The notes under the pieces are model-generated. The model worked only from the letters and a program-made list of their open reading frames with translations, was not told the DNA's origin and did no database searches. DNA of 64,000 nt from Fulvia fulva (Eukaryota > Ascomycota > Dothideomycetes > Mycosphaerellales > Mycosphaerellaceae), in NCBI RefSeq assembly GCF_020509005.1, contig NC_063025.1, forward strand, positions 396,487 through 460,486, written 5' to 3'. This document shows positions 1-14,352 of this stretch, piece after piece (within the stretch, counting starts at the first letter, position 1; each line of letters begins with the position of its first letter). Position numbers and translations under genes: made by a program.

Positions 1-893
1 CTTTGAACTTCTATAGGTCCTACTGCTTCTATAGGGCTAGATTAGGTCTTACTTGTCTATACCTTCTTATATACTAGCTCCTAATTTTATTGACTGCCTT
101 CTAGATTACTAGCTAGGCTAGGTATATAGACGTCTTTCCTATATACTAGTATCTTAACCCTTAAAGGTAGAGCTTAGCTAGTAGGGAGCTAGACTCTATT
201 TCGACCACCCTTATTAGAGTTGACTTGTATACTCTAAGCACCTTTTTCAGACAGGAGGCTTAGGCTCTACTAATAGGATCTGCAATTCTCTTTAGGATCT
301 TGTCTTAGGCTGACTAGATCTAGGCTCTATATAGTATAGCTGGCTTTATAATGGCCTTATACATAACCTTTGCTTTCGTAAATGTGGCTCCCTATATAGA
401 GGCTATAAGCCTATTAATTGATTGCCTATTATTGTCTGCTCTTACCTATACTTTCTTGACCTATAGTCCCTAGCTAAGCTTTAGATCTAGCTATATTCCT
501 AGCACCCTTAATTCACTTAAGGGTTCTGTTATATGTCCCTAAATAGTGATTAGGGCTTATATATCGTGTCTGTTTCTAGCTCTACTAAAGTAGATAAGTT
601 GATACTTCTCTAGGGCAAATCTAGCTCTATATTTCCTAGCCTATTCCTTACATTCCTTGTGTTTCTTCTATAAGATTCCACAGTTCTCTTCTATACTATC
701 TGACTAGGCTAGGATGTTTATATCATCTATAAACCCTAAGACTAATGTGTTTCTAGAGTTTAGCTTTACTAGTAGGTCTACTATAAAGAGGAGAAACAGG
801 ATTAGAGACATTGTTAATCCCTATAGGATTCCTATCTCTATAGGCATGCTATTAGACTTATATCTACCTAGTCTTAGTCTTATAGTTCTACTA
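1..893 (-). mobile_element. LINE family C fragment (RIP-mutated)
   Basis: This stretch is the reverse complement of about 44095-44987, the RT-to-C-terminus part of LINE family C. The antisense of the FVDD-type RT region lies near 700-900. Stops occur throughout and CpA/TpG are depleted. The element is cut at the window edge on the left and truncated at about 893 on the right, inside the RT domain. Confidence 0.85.
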
Positions 894-1254
894 GAAACCG
901 GTCTATAGTAGTATATACTAGATCCTTAATATTACCTTTATTCGCCTCCGCTAGGCCTCGAGGAGCTTCTAAACCTCCGCGATATAGTACCCCCTACTAG
1001 GCGTCCTTAGTAAGAGTCTTATCGTAGATAGCGTATACGATCGCGATATAGGTCTCTACGTCTATCTCGCTAAGTACCCGCCTTACTATATTTATATAGT
1101 CCTTATTACCGGTAAATACTAATAGCCTACGGTCTAGTAGTTCTTGTTCTAGTAGCCTAACTATACGGGCGTACTAGCTACGTATAAGTAGTACTTAGAC
1201 AAGATAATACTTCGGAGACTTCGGGTTTATACCGCTAATATATATATTAATAGC
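894..1254. other. RIP-mutated sequence, unidentified
   Basis: TpA-rich, CpA-poor DNA with stops in all frames. It matches no other part of the window that I could find. It separates the family C fragment from the 5' end of a family D LINE. Confidence 0.5.
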
Positions 1255-4055
1255 GGTCGACGACGAGAATTACCTATACGTAGTATCGGCTACGAACCTC
1301 TTATCTTACTATAAGAGAGCTAAGTATTCTTACGCTAGAGCGTCGTAGGCGCGACGGGCGCGTAACGTAGGCTAAGCCGCGGCGAATAGAGGACTACTAG
1401 TAAAACGGGTATAAAAACTATCCGACGAGCGTATACTCGTATCGGGAGCGAGTCCCTCTTCTTTCTACGTATAAGAAGGGCGCGGAACCGTAGCCTATAC
1501 GCTCGATAGGATACCTCTAGTATAAGTATAGAATTTTTACCTCCGGAGACTATAAACCGAGCGGGCCGAGCGACGAATATTAGACGAGCGGACTATAGAA
1601 TTATAACTAAGCGGACTATACGACGGCGTCGAGCGGACTACGAAACAATCTAGTATTTACTAGCGGGTAATACGGTAGGTAGGTAGATATACGACGAAGC
1701 CTATAAGGGCCTATTAAGTACCCGGTATAGGAACGAGGATTTTACCTAAGGTACTACCTATCCCGCTATATAAAGTACCTAGTCTAATATAGTAGATTAC
1801 GACGAGGAAAGGACGATAGCCTAAGTAAGGAAAAGACGGCTATTAGGACGGGGAAAAGACGTATAATACGAGTAGATTAGTTCTATAATCGGGGAGGATT
1901 AAGGGTAGGGTAATAAGGAACTTTATATTAGTTAGTAGGTAGAAACGTAAGGAGTACGCTACCCGGCGTAGTATATACCCCGAGCAAACCTACGAGGTAT
2001 AGACGGCCGCTTTCTAGAGATAGGCTACGGTAACGCGAAGGGCGTTAAAACCTAGGGCGTAGTATATACTAGTAGCGACGGCTATTACTATCTATATAGC
2101 CCGAGAGAACGGATACGTATATCGGTTAATAGAGAGTACTAAAGGGCTTAGGCCTATAGAGGTAGATATTAGCTTAAGGAGTGAATAGGGAGGGAGGGCG
2201 TAGAGAGAAGCTTTTACTCCGAGCTAACCTCTCGAAACGAGGCTATACGGTAGTACTAGATAAGTAGGAAAGCGCGGTTAAGACTTATTACCTTATCTTA
2301 TAGCTAGCTTACTAAATACGATTCCTTCCTTACCGTAATAGGTAAGAGGTCCTCTAAGAAGCCTAGTAAGGTAGAGCCGACGCGCTAGTAGAGGCGTTCT
2401 TCCCTCCCCCGGTAACTACCCGACTCGACGATATCGAAGGCTTCGTATACCTTACGGAGCTCGAGACTAGCTAAGAAGTAACGGAGGCGGAGGTACTAAT
2501 AGTACTAAAAGCGGCGCTACTAGATAAGGCCCTAGGACTAGATAAGATCTCTAACCGTTTCCTTAAGTACTACCGCTAGACGCTCGCCCTATACCTCGCG
2601 GGGCTATTTACGGTATACCTCTAGTAGTTATACGTACCGACCCCCTTCCGGTACTCGGGTATAGTCGTCCTCCGTAAGGAGGGTAAGGCTAGATACGACG
2701 TTAGGAAGGCCTACCGCCCGATAGCCCTACTTAGTACGATCGGTAAGGCGCTAGAGCGTATCGTAGCCGATCGTATCTCTAAGCTAGCCGAGGAGTACTA
2801 GCTCCTCCTAGCCGAGTAGATAGGAGCCCGACTAGAGCGGTCTACGACGACCGCCCTAGAACTCGTTACGGAATAGGTTTATATAATCTAGGTAATACGC
2901 CGATAATAGGTCGCTACCCTACTATCCCTCGATATCTCGGGAGCGTTCGACAAAGTTTTCTACGCCCGACTACTCTATAACCTCCGGGCGAAAGGTCTGC
3001 CTAGCTAGCTCGTCGCGTTCGTTAAGTCCTTCCTTAGTAACTAGTCTACGTAGCTCGTCCTAGAGGAGTAGCGTAAACCTTAGATACGGCCTATAGAAAC
3101 GGGGATCCCGTAGGGCTTATTACTCTCTCCGATCCTCTTCCTTTTCTTCGCCTCTACGCTCCTCCCGCTACTTAGGGGAAGCGCCGGCGGTACTAACTCC
3201 TATATAGGCTTTATCGACGATATAAATATCCTAATATATAGCGACTTAACCGAGACTAATTACCGCTAACTCGAAGCGGCGCTCGACGTATATAACGACT
3301 AGGTAGCGCGATACGGGGTAGTCTTCGTACCTAAGAAGTACTAGATAATCTACCTTACGAGGACCCCGAAGAAGTATAACCTCTAAGCTACGATCGGGGC
3401 CGGGACCGGCGTAAGCTAGATTACTCTATAGCTATCTATCCGGGTCCTAGGATTCTAAATAGATACGTAACTCCGGTAGTACGCCTACCTAAAGTAGCTC
3501 CGGTAGCGGGGAGACTAGAACAAAGCCTTAGTTATACGCCTCGCGGTCTCTATATAGGGCGTAGCCTTCGTAAAGGTACGCTAGCTATATAGCTCTATCG
3601 TCCGACCGGCGATTACCTTTAGGGTACTAGTCTAGTATCTATCCTACGCGACTAGCTAGATAAAGTAGATTTAAAACGTATAGAACGAATATTTACGTAG
3701 GGCGACCGGGGTATACCGTACTATACCGACGTAAGTCCTAGAAGCGGATACGTAGATCGCGCCGCTAGACCTTTACCTCTAATAGCTCGCTATAGGCTTT
3801 ACGCTCTAGACGGCGAATAGTAAGGTAGGGGGCGATATCCGCGTAGCGTACCGGCCGATTACGACACGCCTTCGATCTATAGCGCCTAAAAAGAAGATAG
3901 GATTATAGGCCTAGCGGTAGCTAGATACGTAATAAACTCCGATAGTAAAGTTCCGAGTATAGGCCCTAGCTAGTAGTATACTAGTAATAGGAGCGGGATA
4001 GGGACGCGAAGGGCGGAAGGCTATAGCAAACGCGGTCCGTAGATATATAGATAGA
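1255..4055 (+). mobile_element. LINE family D, copy 1 (RIP-dead)
   Basis: It starts with GGTCGACGACGAGAA, the same 5' end as the copies at 49395 and 56357. After about 1.1 kb of leader without a recognisable ORF, RT remnants begin near 2400: a region matching the APGPD-type motif near 2530, an SLDISGAFD-like motif near 2930 and FIDD near 3210. Many in-frame TAG/TAA codons come from RIP. No ORF1 or endonuclease is visible, so the family is short or descends from a truncated master. The 3' end abuts the (TAGA)n tail of an inverted family B copy. Confidence 0.8.
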
Positions 4056-7000
4056 TAGATAGATATTTTATTAAGCTATTATAGTGCCCTTTGGCCTATA
4101 TAGCTATACTATCTTGTTTTTGTATATATAGAGGGGAAACCGTGTTAGTGAAAACCCCTCCTCCTTCCCGCCTAACTTTTCCTCCTCGTTATCGTCTTAA
4201 ATTTCCCTTATTAGGGGTACGCTAGTGTTATAGGCCTACCCTAATAACTACCCTATCTATAACCCCCCTAGCTTCCGCCTCTTATCTATCTACTCCTCCG
4301 TCTCGCTAGCGAGGCTAAACTACTAGAGGTATCCCTACTATAGTATCTACCGAGAGATTCGGCGAATATTGCCTTTGTCCCTAATAATTGACTTATAGTC
4401 TCTCCTTCCCGCTTAGTGCCTCTAATTTCCCCTACCTCTCGCCTACTACGGGCATCTTAGTAGTATATGTTCTAGGTTTTGCGATAGGTAGCTATACTAG
4501 TAGGCTAGGCTATAGATGTCTAGTACGCGTCTCCTAAATAGGTAGGCCCTTAATCTAATATGTTCGGACCTAATTTGGATCGCTATGCTTGCTTCGGCCC
4601 TTATTAGGTCCCTATATAGCTAGTAATTATGTCTCTAGAAGGCTCGGAGCGCTATCGGGCCTATTGTCTTAGGGGGCTTCCTTTTCTAGTCCTACTCCTA
4701 TAGGTAGCTCGCTATCTATTCCGCTAGGCTTTAGGTCTTAGCCTTGCTCCCGCCGGCCTAGCGAGTCCTACGCTCCTCCTCCTTTCGTACTAGCCATTCG
4801 GTACTTATCTATACGGCCGTAAAGGTAGTAAGGTCTTCCTCTTTTTAGCTTGTCCTATGTCCTGCCCCTCTCCGGTAGCGGCTTTCTATCTTATTCTTTG
4901 CCTCCTAGATCGTAGTTTATACTAGGTAACCTATCGTCTTTACCGCGTATTAAATTCTTATTCCCTAGATATACTAGCCGATTAGTAGTATTCCTGTCTC
5001 TATTTCTACCGTACTTATTAACGTTATCTTATATACGCCTAGTACCCTACGTAGGTTGCCTACCTATATCCTATTTAGGGGTTGCTCTATCCGTTTCGGG
5101 ATCGGCTTACCTACGCCTCCTGTTCCCTAAATCTATACCCCGTATAATATAGCTAGTCTAACGATCGCCTTATATATTACTCTTGCCTTATCGAATGTTA
5201 CTCCCTATATAGATACCGTAAGCCTCTTTATCGAGGCTTTATTGACTTGCGCTCGACTCTAGGCTTTCTTAATCTATACATTCTAGCTTAGCTTCGGGTC
5301 GAGCTAGATCCCTAGTACTCGTAGCTCCGCTAATAGCTTAGTCTCGTAGCCTTAGATTCTTACCGCCGCCTTTATATTATAGTATGTTCTCGCTTTACTA
5401 AAGTGTATAAGTTAGTACTTTTTAGGGGCGAACCGGGCACTATACTTCTTTACCTACTCCTCGTATTTCTTATGCCTATCTTTAAGGAGGCGACAGTTCT
5501 CTTCTATCGAGTCTAACTAGGCTAGGATGTTTATATCGTCTACGAACCCTAATACTAAGGTTTACGGAGAGGTAAGTACGGGGATTAGATCCGACATAAA
5601 TATTAGAAATATGATAGAGGAGAGAGTAGATCCCTAAGGTATTCTAGTCTCTACCTTTACCGGGTCGGACGTGTACCTTCCTAGGACTAGGTATGTCGTC
5701 CGTTCCTAGAGAAAGGAGTAGACGAACGATATTACCTACTAGGGGATGCGTTTCTACTATAGGATATATATTAGCCTTTAGTATAAGACGTTATCGAAGG
5801 CCCCTACGATGTCGAGGGATAGTAAGGACGCCGCTCGGTTCCTACCGTAGTACTAGAGGGTCTAAATTTGCTCCGTAATTAGCTCTATTACTATTAGTAT
5901 CGATCGCTAGCTTCTTCCCCCTATCTATATTACTAGGAGTACGTAGTTGTCCTCGGTAAGCTACGTAAGTCTCTAGGCTACTATCTTTTCTAGGACCTTC
6001 CCTATCGTATTTAGAAGTACTATTAGTCTATACGACTTAGGCTAAGTATAGTCTTCCTTCTATAGCTTACGTAGCACTACTGTTATAGACTCTCTATACG
6101 GCTTCGGGTGATACCCTAGCCGTAGGTACGCGGTAAATAGGTTTATAAGGCTCGGCGCGATCTCTTCTCTATACTCTTTTAGCAGTACGTTTAGTATCCT
6201 ATCTAGGCCTAGGGCTTTTTGTCCTTTTAGCTTACTTATAACTCCTATTACTATGTTAGAGCTAACCGCCTAATCTATATCTAGGGGTTCCGGGTATATA
6301 CTCGTATCGATATCCGTAAGGTCTACCTCTACTTACGTCGAAAAGAAATAGTCGGCTAATACTTTTGCCTTGCCCCGGGGCGTAGCCTAGGCAATCCCTT
6401 CGCGGTCTACGATTAGGAGGAAGTAAGGGGTTTGTTACTCTTTAGGTAGTCGTGCCTATTTAGCAAGTCTCTATATCTGTTCCGGGTTTTCTATAACGAG
6501 CCCGATTGTCGCTCTCTAGTCCTATAGCTTATCGCGTCTTATCTGTGCCTTCTTCTCTTATGTCGCGCGATAGTATTGCTCCTACGTCTCTTAGGTATGC
6601 TCCTTCGTCTACTATCGCCTTGCCCTTCTAGCCTCCCTTACCTTCGTAGAGTATTTAGGGGTCTAGAAGGCCTTCTACTACGTTAAGGGCCAAAGTAACG
6701 GCGTATATTGTTCCGCTACTTACTATATGACCGAGGTAATCTGTTCCGCTACTTGATCTAGCTAAGCTGTCGTCTCGAGTTCTCTATACTATAGTAGGTT
6801 CGCTATTAGGAAGCCTCTTATATCGTCCTAGCGTACCTTCTTCTAGTTACGGCGTAGTTCGCTTACTAGCTCCTCTATCGCCTTCACCCCTAGCGTCGTT
6901 TAGATAGGGATATAGTCTAAGGAGGCTTCTGGCGCGTAGTTCGGTCGGCATTAGACTAGTCTCTCTTTAAGTTCTCGTAATAGAAAGTATAGGTCGATCG

Positions 7001-8645
7001 TACTTATACTTATATAGGCCTTCTACGTCTCTATTCCCTTTAGTATTACTAAGGCCATTCCGTAGCGTACGGTTATATCTAGTAGCTTTCCCCCTAGAAA
7101 CGCGTACGGGGGAGTAAATTCGAGTCCCTACTATAGGGAGTAGAGGTTAAAGTCGCCGAGGAGTACTTACTTCGTATCTTAGCTTAGGGTCCGCTCTAGG
7201 TAGGCGAGGGTTCCTAGTTCCCTACTCGTCCGACCCCGCGGTAGCGGGTTATAAACGTTATAGATCTAGATAGGGCCTTATGTCGTATCGATCTAGATTA
7301 ATGTTATGTCTCCTAGGTTACCCTACTACGGTAGTAAAACCTTCTACGACTCAAGGTCTATAGTCTTACTTACGTATATATATGTCCTCGGGATAACGCC
7401 TCGTTAGCCCGCGATTACGGTATAGTATCTCTAGTCATTATAAGTAGCTAGGAGTTCTACGTAGGGGTTGATCTATAGTTCCTATACCGTAATAACGTAG
7501 TACCGTAGCGGGTCTAGCTCTTATAGAAAGTAGCGCTAGACCTTGTCCCTACTTTTGTTTACGTTATACTATACGATAGTAATGTCGTCGTATAGTATTA
7601 TTTATTAACCGTAAGGTCTATTTCCGTACTAACCTACTATATCTCCTAAGCCTATATCCCGCTATCCGGCTAGCCCTAGGGCCGCTAGGGCGCCCTAAAG
7701 ATTCGTATTTGGCCTAGTTCGTTAGCGGCCTAGTTAAGGTGTCGAGGCCTACCGGGAGGTAGATACGTTTACGGTTAGGTTCCCTTATTCGTCTCTTCTA
7801 CCCTCTTCCTTTTACTCGGCTCGAAGCCCTTATATATAGTAGGTCCCTCCTACTATTATTAGGGGTACCTAGCTAGTATAGAGATCCTTACTTGACTCGC
7901 TCATTCTTATACTACTATTCTAGCTAGGCATTAGTTTAAATATACTAGGTACCTTCTACCGTAGTATATATACCTACTCTCCTTTTTTAGGCATTCCCTT
8001 CCCTAGTATAGGCCTACGTAGTAAGGACACCTTAGGGTCTTCTCCCCGCATTTTAGGGCTATATAACCGTACTATTAGTATTAGAAGCATTATAGTACCC
8101 TATAGCTACTCTAATAGATCTCCGTATCTATTCTCTCGTAGTTCTAGAATAGCCTATTATCTAGTATCTAGTTAGCTTGTTCCGCTATCTCTATTAAATA
8201 ATAAGCGATAAATACGTCTTTTCTCGGTCTACTGTCTTATATAGCTATACCGCCTTTGTTAGTCGTACTCCTAGGGAGGTGTTCTAGTTCTATACTTAGA
8301 GGTAGGGAAGGTCTTCGACCTTAAATATCCTAGGGACCCCGTAGGCGATAAAGGTATACTATTAGTAGGAGACTCGTACCGACTTCGCGACTTTAGTAGT
8401 CTACTCCTTATAGGTCTCTAGCTTTCGTCTATTAGACTCTTATACGGTAAAGAGTCTTACTACGCCTATTACCTCTACCCTCGCCCTAACTACCTCCTTT
8501 TGGCCGATTCTGTCGACAATCTCCTTACTTATTAGGGCTACGATTTCTTGTTTCTCCGCCGGATTAGTAATGTATAGGCGTGCCGCCTTACTTGCCTTCG
8601 GAGGGGGTTAATTCTTACCTACTACTACTATTACCTATATAGTTA
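4056..8645 (-). mobile_element. LINE family B, RIP-dead copy, ORF2 and part of ORF1
   Basis: Read on the minus strand it starts in ORF1, passes an endonuclease opening with a degraded QYNVNKSRDKV-like motif near 7560, then RT (antisense of 50500-51600), and ends in an (ATCT)n tail at 4056-4075. It is interrupted at 8646 by a family A LINE. The rest of its 5' part resumes after 13612. 4056-6345 is repeated almost identically next to the telomere (61684-63968). Confidence 0.8.
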
Positions 8646-11600
8646 ACTTAAAAACGCTTATCGATCTCTACGCCAAAACAAGACACATTCGAAAGCTCTT
8701 ATTAAGGCTATTCTAACGATATATAAAGTAGGCCACTGCCCCTAGGACTAAGGGAGTTCTACCTTATTCAATCTAGATAGCTTAAAGCTCTCTTCACCCT
8801 ATTTCTTTAGCTCTAAACGCCGCGGAGGTGCCTAGCTACATTAGGCAACTCCTAGGTAATAGTAGCCTAGGCTATAGCACTAACGGCGCCTACGGCCCTA
8901 TAGGCGAAGCCCCCTAAGACAACTAGTAGTAACTTATAGAGGACGCAAAAAGTATAGAAACTAACGATTAGCTCCCTTACCGGTCTCTATAGGTAATGAT
9001 CACTTAGCTACGTACGGCGCTTATACTATCGTATTACCGAGGGCAATAAGAAATAAGGACGACGTCCTAGGCGATTAGTAAGGCCACCCGGAATCAACAC
9101 CCCTATAGCTAGGCATCGGTCGCGGCATCGATACTAGGCCCCCGTCTAACGTACGATATAGTTACGATCCGTATTATAGTAAAGGAAGACTAGGCCGAAG
9201 TTACGAAGCTATCGAACAAGGAGCTCGCCTAACGAATTAACTAACTAGGGGTAGTCGTAGTGAACTAATAGTCTAACGGCACTCTATAGATCTATACTAG
9301 CTCTACTACTACTAGGAGGTACCTAGAGGTATAGCTATAGTAGGTATCTAAGGTTACGGTATTAGCGAAGGTCTTAACGAAACAATTCACGATCCTAGTC
9401 TACGATATGCCTAAGGAGTTTGACCTAACTAACTAGGGTCACCTATACGCTCTCTAAGAGGACAACCCGGTCACTCTTAACTCTCTAATCTAGAAGGCGA
9501 CTTAGCTCTATAGGAAATGGCTAGAAGGCAAGAAGGCCTCGGCGCTAATAGTATAACTATAAGACGCGAAAGCGGCGGATCTAGCGATAGAATAAGGCCT
9601 AGTCTAGCAATATAGCCTTAAGATAGTAGAAAAGCACTCCTTATCCTTTCGTGTCCTCTAATGCTTTAAATACTAACAGTATAGACACTAAACCTACACG
9701 TATATAAACAAGTAGGCCTACTCGAACTATATAGGAGACTATATATCTAGGGACTATATATCGACTACGAGACGGTACGCGAACTGTCCGGGGCACTACC
9801 TATCGTATAGTACGGAATGCCTATAGCGGAAACTAGCGAAAAACAAGGCAATTATAAACAGAACCGTCGCCCTAAGATTCTACGGCGACCGTAAGGCTAG
9901 CCTATACCGGAACTAACTAGCGGCGGTCGGGCATAAGCGCCCTAGGGCCGAGAACGATATAAAGGATACGTAACCTAGGGCGTACGGGAGGCCACGTGCT
10001 CTACTAGCTACGGCGAGGGAATCTAACTAGGCCCGGCTCCCCTTTAGTATATAGCCGATAGGCGTAGACTAGGACGTATAGGGCAGTAGGATATAGGACG
10101 ATATAGAGGAAATGATTATCGATACCGATAACTAGCCTCGACACGCTTAGTATTATCTAGTATAACGTTAACTATAGCAAGGATATAGTCTAGAACTATT
10201 TCCTATACGAGGCGGACCTACGCGTCTACTACGTCCTTACAATCTAGGAGCTATAGATTAACCCGTACTATAAGAGACTAACGACCTATAAGTTACTAGG
10301 CTATACGATATACCTACGAGGCGACGGTAGACCCCGTACGTGCTTCTATATTAGTAAGGACATACTAGAATCCGACTAGGAGGTAGTATACTACGTAGAC
10401 GAAGAAGGCGGGGGCGATATTACCTCCCTCTACGTAGGTAGTACCTAGATACACAACCTATATATATAACCGCTAGCCTCGAGGTCTAGCCGCGACCTAG
10501 GGGTCTGTAGACACCTAGACAGTACGCTTAAGAGACAAGGGTGCCACATCGTAGTAGGAGACTTTAATATACACTACCCTTCCTAGGAAAGCCTTATATA
10601 GCCGTACCCTATAGCCGACGAAGTACTCGACTTAATAGCGAGTAACGTAATTGCCCTTAATACCCCGAAGGACCTAGGCACCTAGAAGAGAGAGGGACTC
10701 TAAGGCACGATCGACCTCTCCTAGATCTTAGATAGCTACTACTATACGGTAACCTACTATAGGATCGAATATAAACTCGAGGCGTCGTTAGACTATATAC
10801 TAGTTAGGACCTCTATTACGATATAGATATAACGTATACTAGCGAGAACCCCTAAGCTAAACTAGGGAAAGGCCTACTAGGCTAATATCTAGGCGTACCT
10901 CGATAACTCTAAGAGGCTAGTCTAGATCGCGTAGTAGCAATACAATAGTAAAGACGAGATAGACGAAGTAGTCTAGGGGTTAATAGACGAAATAAGAATA
11001 GCGACCTTACTTTACGTTCCGCTTACCTAACTAACGATATAGTCTAAACTATACTAGACGCCGGAGTGTACTACGGTAGTAAGAGAAGTAAGGAGAGCCC
11101 GCCGGGTATAGACGAGCAGCTATAGCGAGGAGGCCTAGAACGTATATAGGGAGGCATACTAATAGAAGAAAGCTATAATACGAAGGGAGAAAGTAGTCGG
11201 CTAGAGGGCTATAGTAGAAGAAATCGCCGGCAAGCTAGAGAGGATGTAGAAGCTAGCGAAATAGGCCCGACAGGACCCTATATAGGGCCCCTCCTTCTCT
11301 ATCCTAGCGCTACAATCGCCTAGTAGCCCGGTTAGCGACCCCGAGGCTAAGGCGCGTCTACTAGCTAGTAAGTTCTTCCCGCCCCTAGTCGAGGCTAATC
11401 TAAGTAATATAAACAGCTCTACTCCCCTAGCCCCTAGTATCGCGGTCTAATAGGAGGTGTCCGAGGGAGAAGTTGCCGCTATACTAAGGAAGTTACCGGC
11501 GAAGAAAGCCCCGGGGCCGGATAGGATCCTAAACGAGCTACTAAAGAAGTATAGAGATCAACTAGCCCTAGTAGTTATAGCGATCTTTAACGCCTACCTA

Positions 11601-13612
11601 CAGACCGGGTACTACCTAATAGCTTTGAAACAATCGACGACAGTAGTCCTACGTAAGCCGTAGAAGGAAGACTATACGTAGGTAAAGTCGTACCGCCTAA
11701 TTGCGCTCCTTAATACTCTTAGGAAGGCGCTTAAGAAGCTAGTTATAACGAGACTCTCCGAGGCGGTAGAGGAACACTCCCTACTCCCGGACACCTAGAT
11801 AGGTACGCGCCTATAGCGATCGACGCTATCCGCGATAGAACTTATTACCTCTTAGGTAAAGGCTATCTAGTATAAGAATAGGGACAAGGTAGTATCCTTA
11901 CTTAGCCTAGACATATCGGGAGCCTTCGACTACGTGTTATACCCGCGGCTACTCTATATCCTAAGGTAGAAGGGACTCCCTAAGTAGCTTGTTAACTTCG
12001 TACGGTCCTACCTCTAAAACCGTAGTACGTCGATCCTAGTCGGCTAGTATAGAAGCCTATTTTAAGCAGTCTATACTAGAATCCCGTAAGGCTTAACGCT
12101 AGTACCTATTCTGTTCCTCTTCTTTATAGCGACGCTACTCCTAGCCCTAGAATCCTAGAACACCGCTACGAGCGGCTTCGTAGACGACATAAACATCCTA
12201 GCGTAGTCTTCCTCGACTAAGGAGAACTATAGGCTACTAGAAGAGAAGTACAAGATCTACGAGGACTAGGCTAGGAGGCACGGGGCTCGGTTTACCCTAG
12301 AAAAGTGCAATCTAATACACTTTACGCGCCGGCTACGGTTCTATAATATCTAAGCTTCTATCTAGATATAGGGGTATACGACTAACCCGGTAAATTAGCT
12401 TAGGATCCTCGGACTATAGGTAGACCCGGCGCTACGGTAGAGGAAGCACGTATAGGTAATATTACGGAAAGCTAAACAGAATATAGCATTATACTAGAGG
12501 CTTACTACGTCTATATAGGGGGCGGACTTCCGGTAGTTACGACTTCTATATACGGCTATTATACGGCTAGTCCTTACCTATAGTAGCCAAGTGTAGTCCT
12601 TAGGCGAGAGGGCCTACCTATCGAAGGGACTCGTCGCGCCGCTAGCGAAGATCTAAAACTAATGCCTAAGGAAGGTTACCGGGGCATAAAAGTCGATACT
12701 AACGAGGATACTTAAGTACGAGACCGCTATACCGCCGATCGACCTATATATCTAGGGACTATAGACCTCCTACTTAGGCAAGTCGGCATAGTACCTAGTA
12801 TAGAAGGTCATCGCTAGTATAGTCGTAAGGGCCCGCGAATTAGTACTAGCGTATAGGGGCATTCGACCCGGAAACGAGCCGAACTACCGGGTAAGGGACG
12901 AATAGCTAGTAATATAATAGGAAGGTAAGAAATCGTTTATAGAGTAACTATAGAAAGAGAGGTAGAACAACTAGGTTGTAGGGTATAGTAGACGCCCTTA
13001 GCTAGCGGGACAACCTAAGGAATAGTTAGCTACAAAATCCGCGGTTAAGCACCCCCCGAAGCTTATCTACTACCGCCTTACGAGGGCATAGAGTAGTATA
13101 GTAACCTAACTACGAAGCGAACACATCGGCCTCTAGGGGTACCTATTATAGAGGAAGGTTCTAGGATATACGAATACTAGCTACCCCTACGGCTATCGCT
13201 CCTAGAACGTACGGTACGTACTCCTCGTCTATCCGAGGTGGTCGCTAGGAAGGGGGGAGTAGATAGTAAAGGCGAGGAACCGGACGATTAGGCTACTTCT
13301 TAATAACGCTAAGGACCTACGGCGTATTACGAACTAGATACTAGAGAAGGGCTAGCTAGAATAGTACCGCCTAGTAGGAGTAGTATAGGAAGAGAGGACA
13401 CGACGTAGCGCGACGAGACCGGCTACGAGCGGGGGCTAACGGGGTAGTAACATAGACTACGTACGTTCAGAGGGAAAGCTAAACTAGATAAGGAGTAGTC
13501 GGGGGCGGGAAGGGTTTTCACCTATTCGGGTTTCCCTTTATATATAATAATAGATATATACCTATATAGGCCGGATAGGGTCCTAGAACAGGGGAATAAC
13601 AAATCTATCTAT
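8646..13612 (+). mobile_element. LINE family A, RIP-dead full-length copy
   Basis: It is collinear with the intact family A element (reverse complement of 30960-35917) over its whole length: ORF1 about 8840-10130, ORF2 about 10120-13440 and a (CTAT)n tail. Flanks carry an 11-bp target-site duplication, ctatatagtta, at 8635-8645 and 13613-13623. Nearly every CAG and TGG codon is now TAG. One short open stretch remains in the RT domain at 11457-11663. The insertion splits the family B copy. Confidence 0.9.
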
Positions 13613-13623
13613 CTATATAGTTA

Positions 13624-14338
13624 GTTTCTAGGCTACCTTCTATATTACTTATTAGATTGTCTTCGGGATTTAGTATAATAGCGCTTTTAGCGCTCCTAGT
13701 AGCTATACTATAGTGTTCTTATATACCCGGGCTAGGTGTTCGTTATCCCCTAGTAAGTTTTCCGCCTCCGTATATAGGGTCGTCTACGCTATATTGTTTG
13801 TCGTTAGCCTCTACTTTCTAGATAGTAGGCCTTAGCTTATGTCCTAGGTTTTTTCTTAGTTTATTCCCCGGTTTAACTCTTAGTATAGAATGTTCGTAAG
13901 GCTATAGCTCTCGTTAGTTACTATCCTTCGCTATTATTCGGGGTCGCGCTTCCTAATTAGGTAGTTATCCTCCGTAACTCCGTAATTCTAGGGTCTGCCT
14001 TTAGGGGAAAGGGACCTCGGTTTTAGGGTTTTCTATATTACGATTACGCCGCCGCTAGCGTAGGCGGGTCGCTACTACTTAAGTAGATTGCTCGTCTTAA
14101 TAAGGGCTATCGATTAAGGACTAAAACGTATCCCCTAGTAGAATATTAATCGGAGTAAGTATCTTAGCTCTTCCGTAGATATATATAGGGAATCTAGAAC
14201 GAGCGCTAGGAGAAAGGCGAAAGGCACCCGAATCGGGTAACTACTATAGCGACGAGTATACCGACAAGAAGACGAGGTAGCGGCGAAGATAGGACCTATT
14301 AGCCGAGATAGAGTTATACTCTTCCGAGCCCTTACCCG
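13624..14338 (-). mobile_element. Probable 5' part of the family B LINE
   Basis: Removing the family A insertion (8646-13612 plus one target copy) joins this block to 8645, so it should be the ORF1/5'UTR side of the same family B copy. On the minus strand it gives basic, glutamine-rich coding-like sequence once RIP stops are ignored. No independent family B 5' end exists in the window, so the true 5' boundary is unknown. Confidence 0.5.
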
Positions 14339-14352
14339 CCTATAGGTAATAG

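Noticed and set aside
714..908. 64-codon ORF resembling 44080-44274 (minus)
   Set aside because: It is antisense to the RT active-site region of family C, a shadow in both places.
4060..4080. (TAGA)n runs as independent microsatellites
   Set aside because: Every such run here coincides with a LINE 3' end, so they are element tails.
5693..5878. 61-codon ORF repeated exactly at 63316-63501 and similar to 50985-51170 (minus)
   Set aside because: It is antisense to the RT domain of family B. The recurrence reflects the LINE copies and not a conserved gene.
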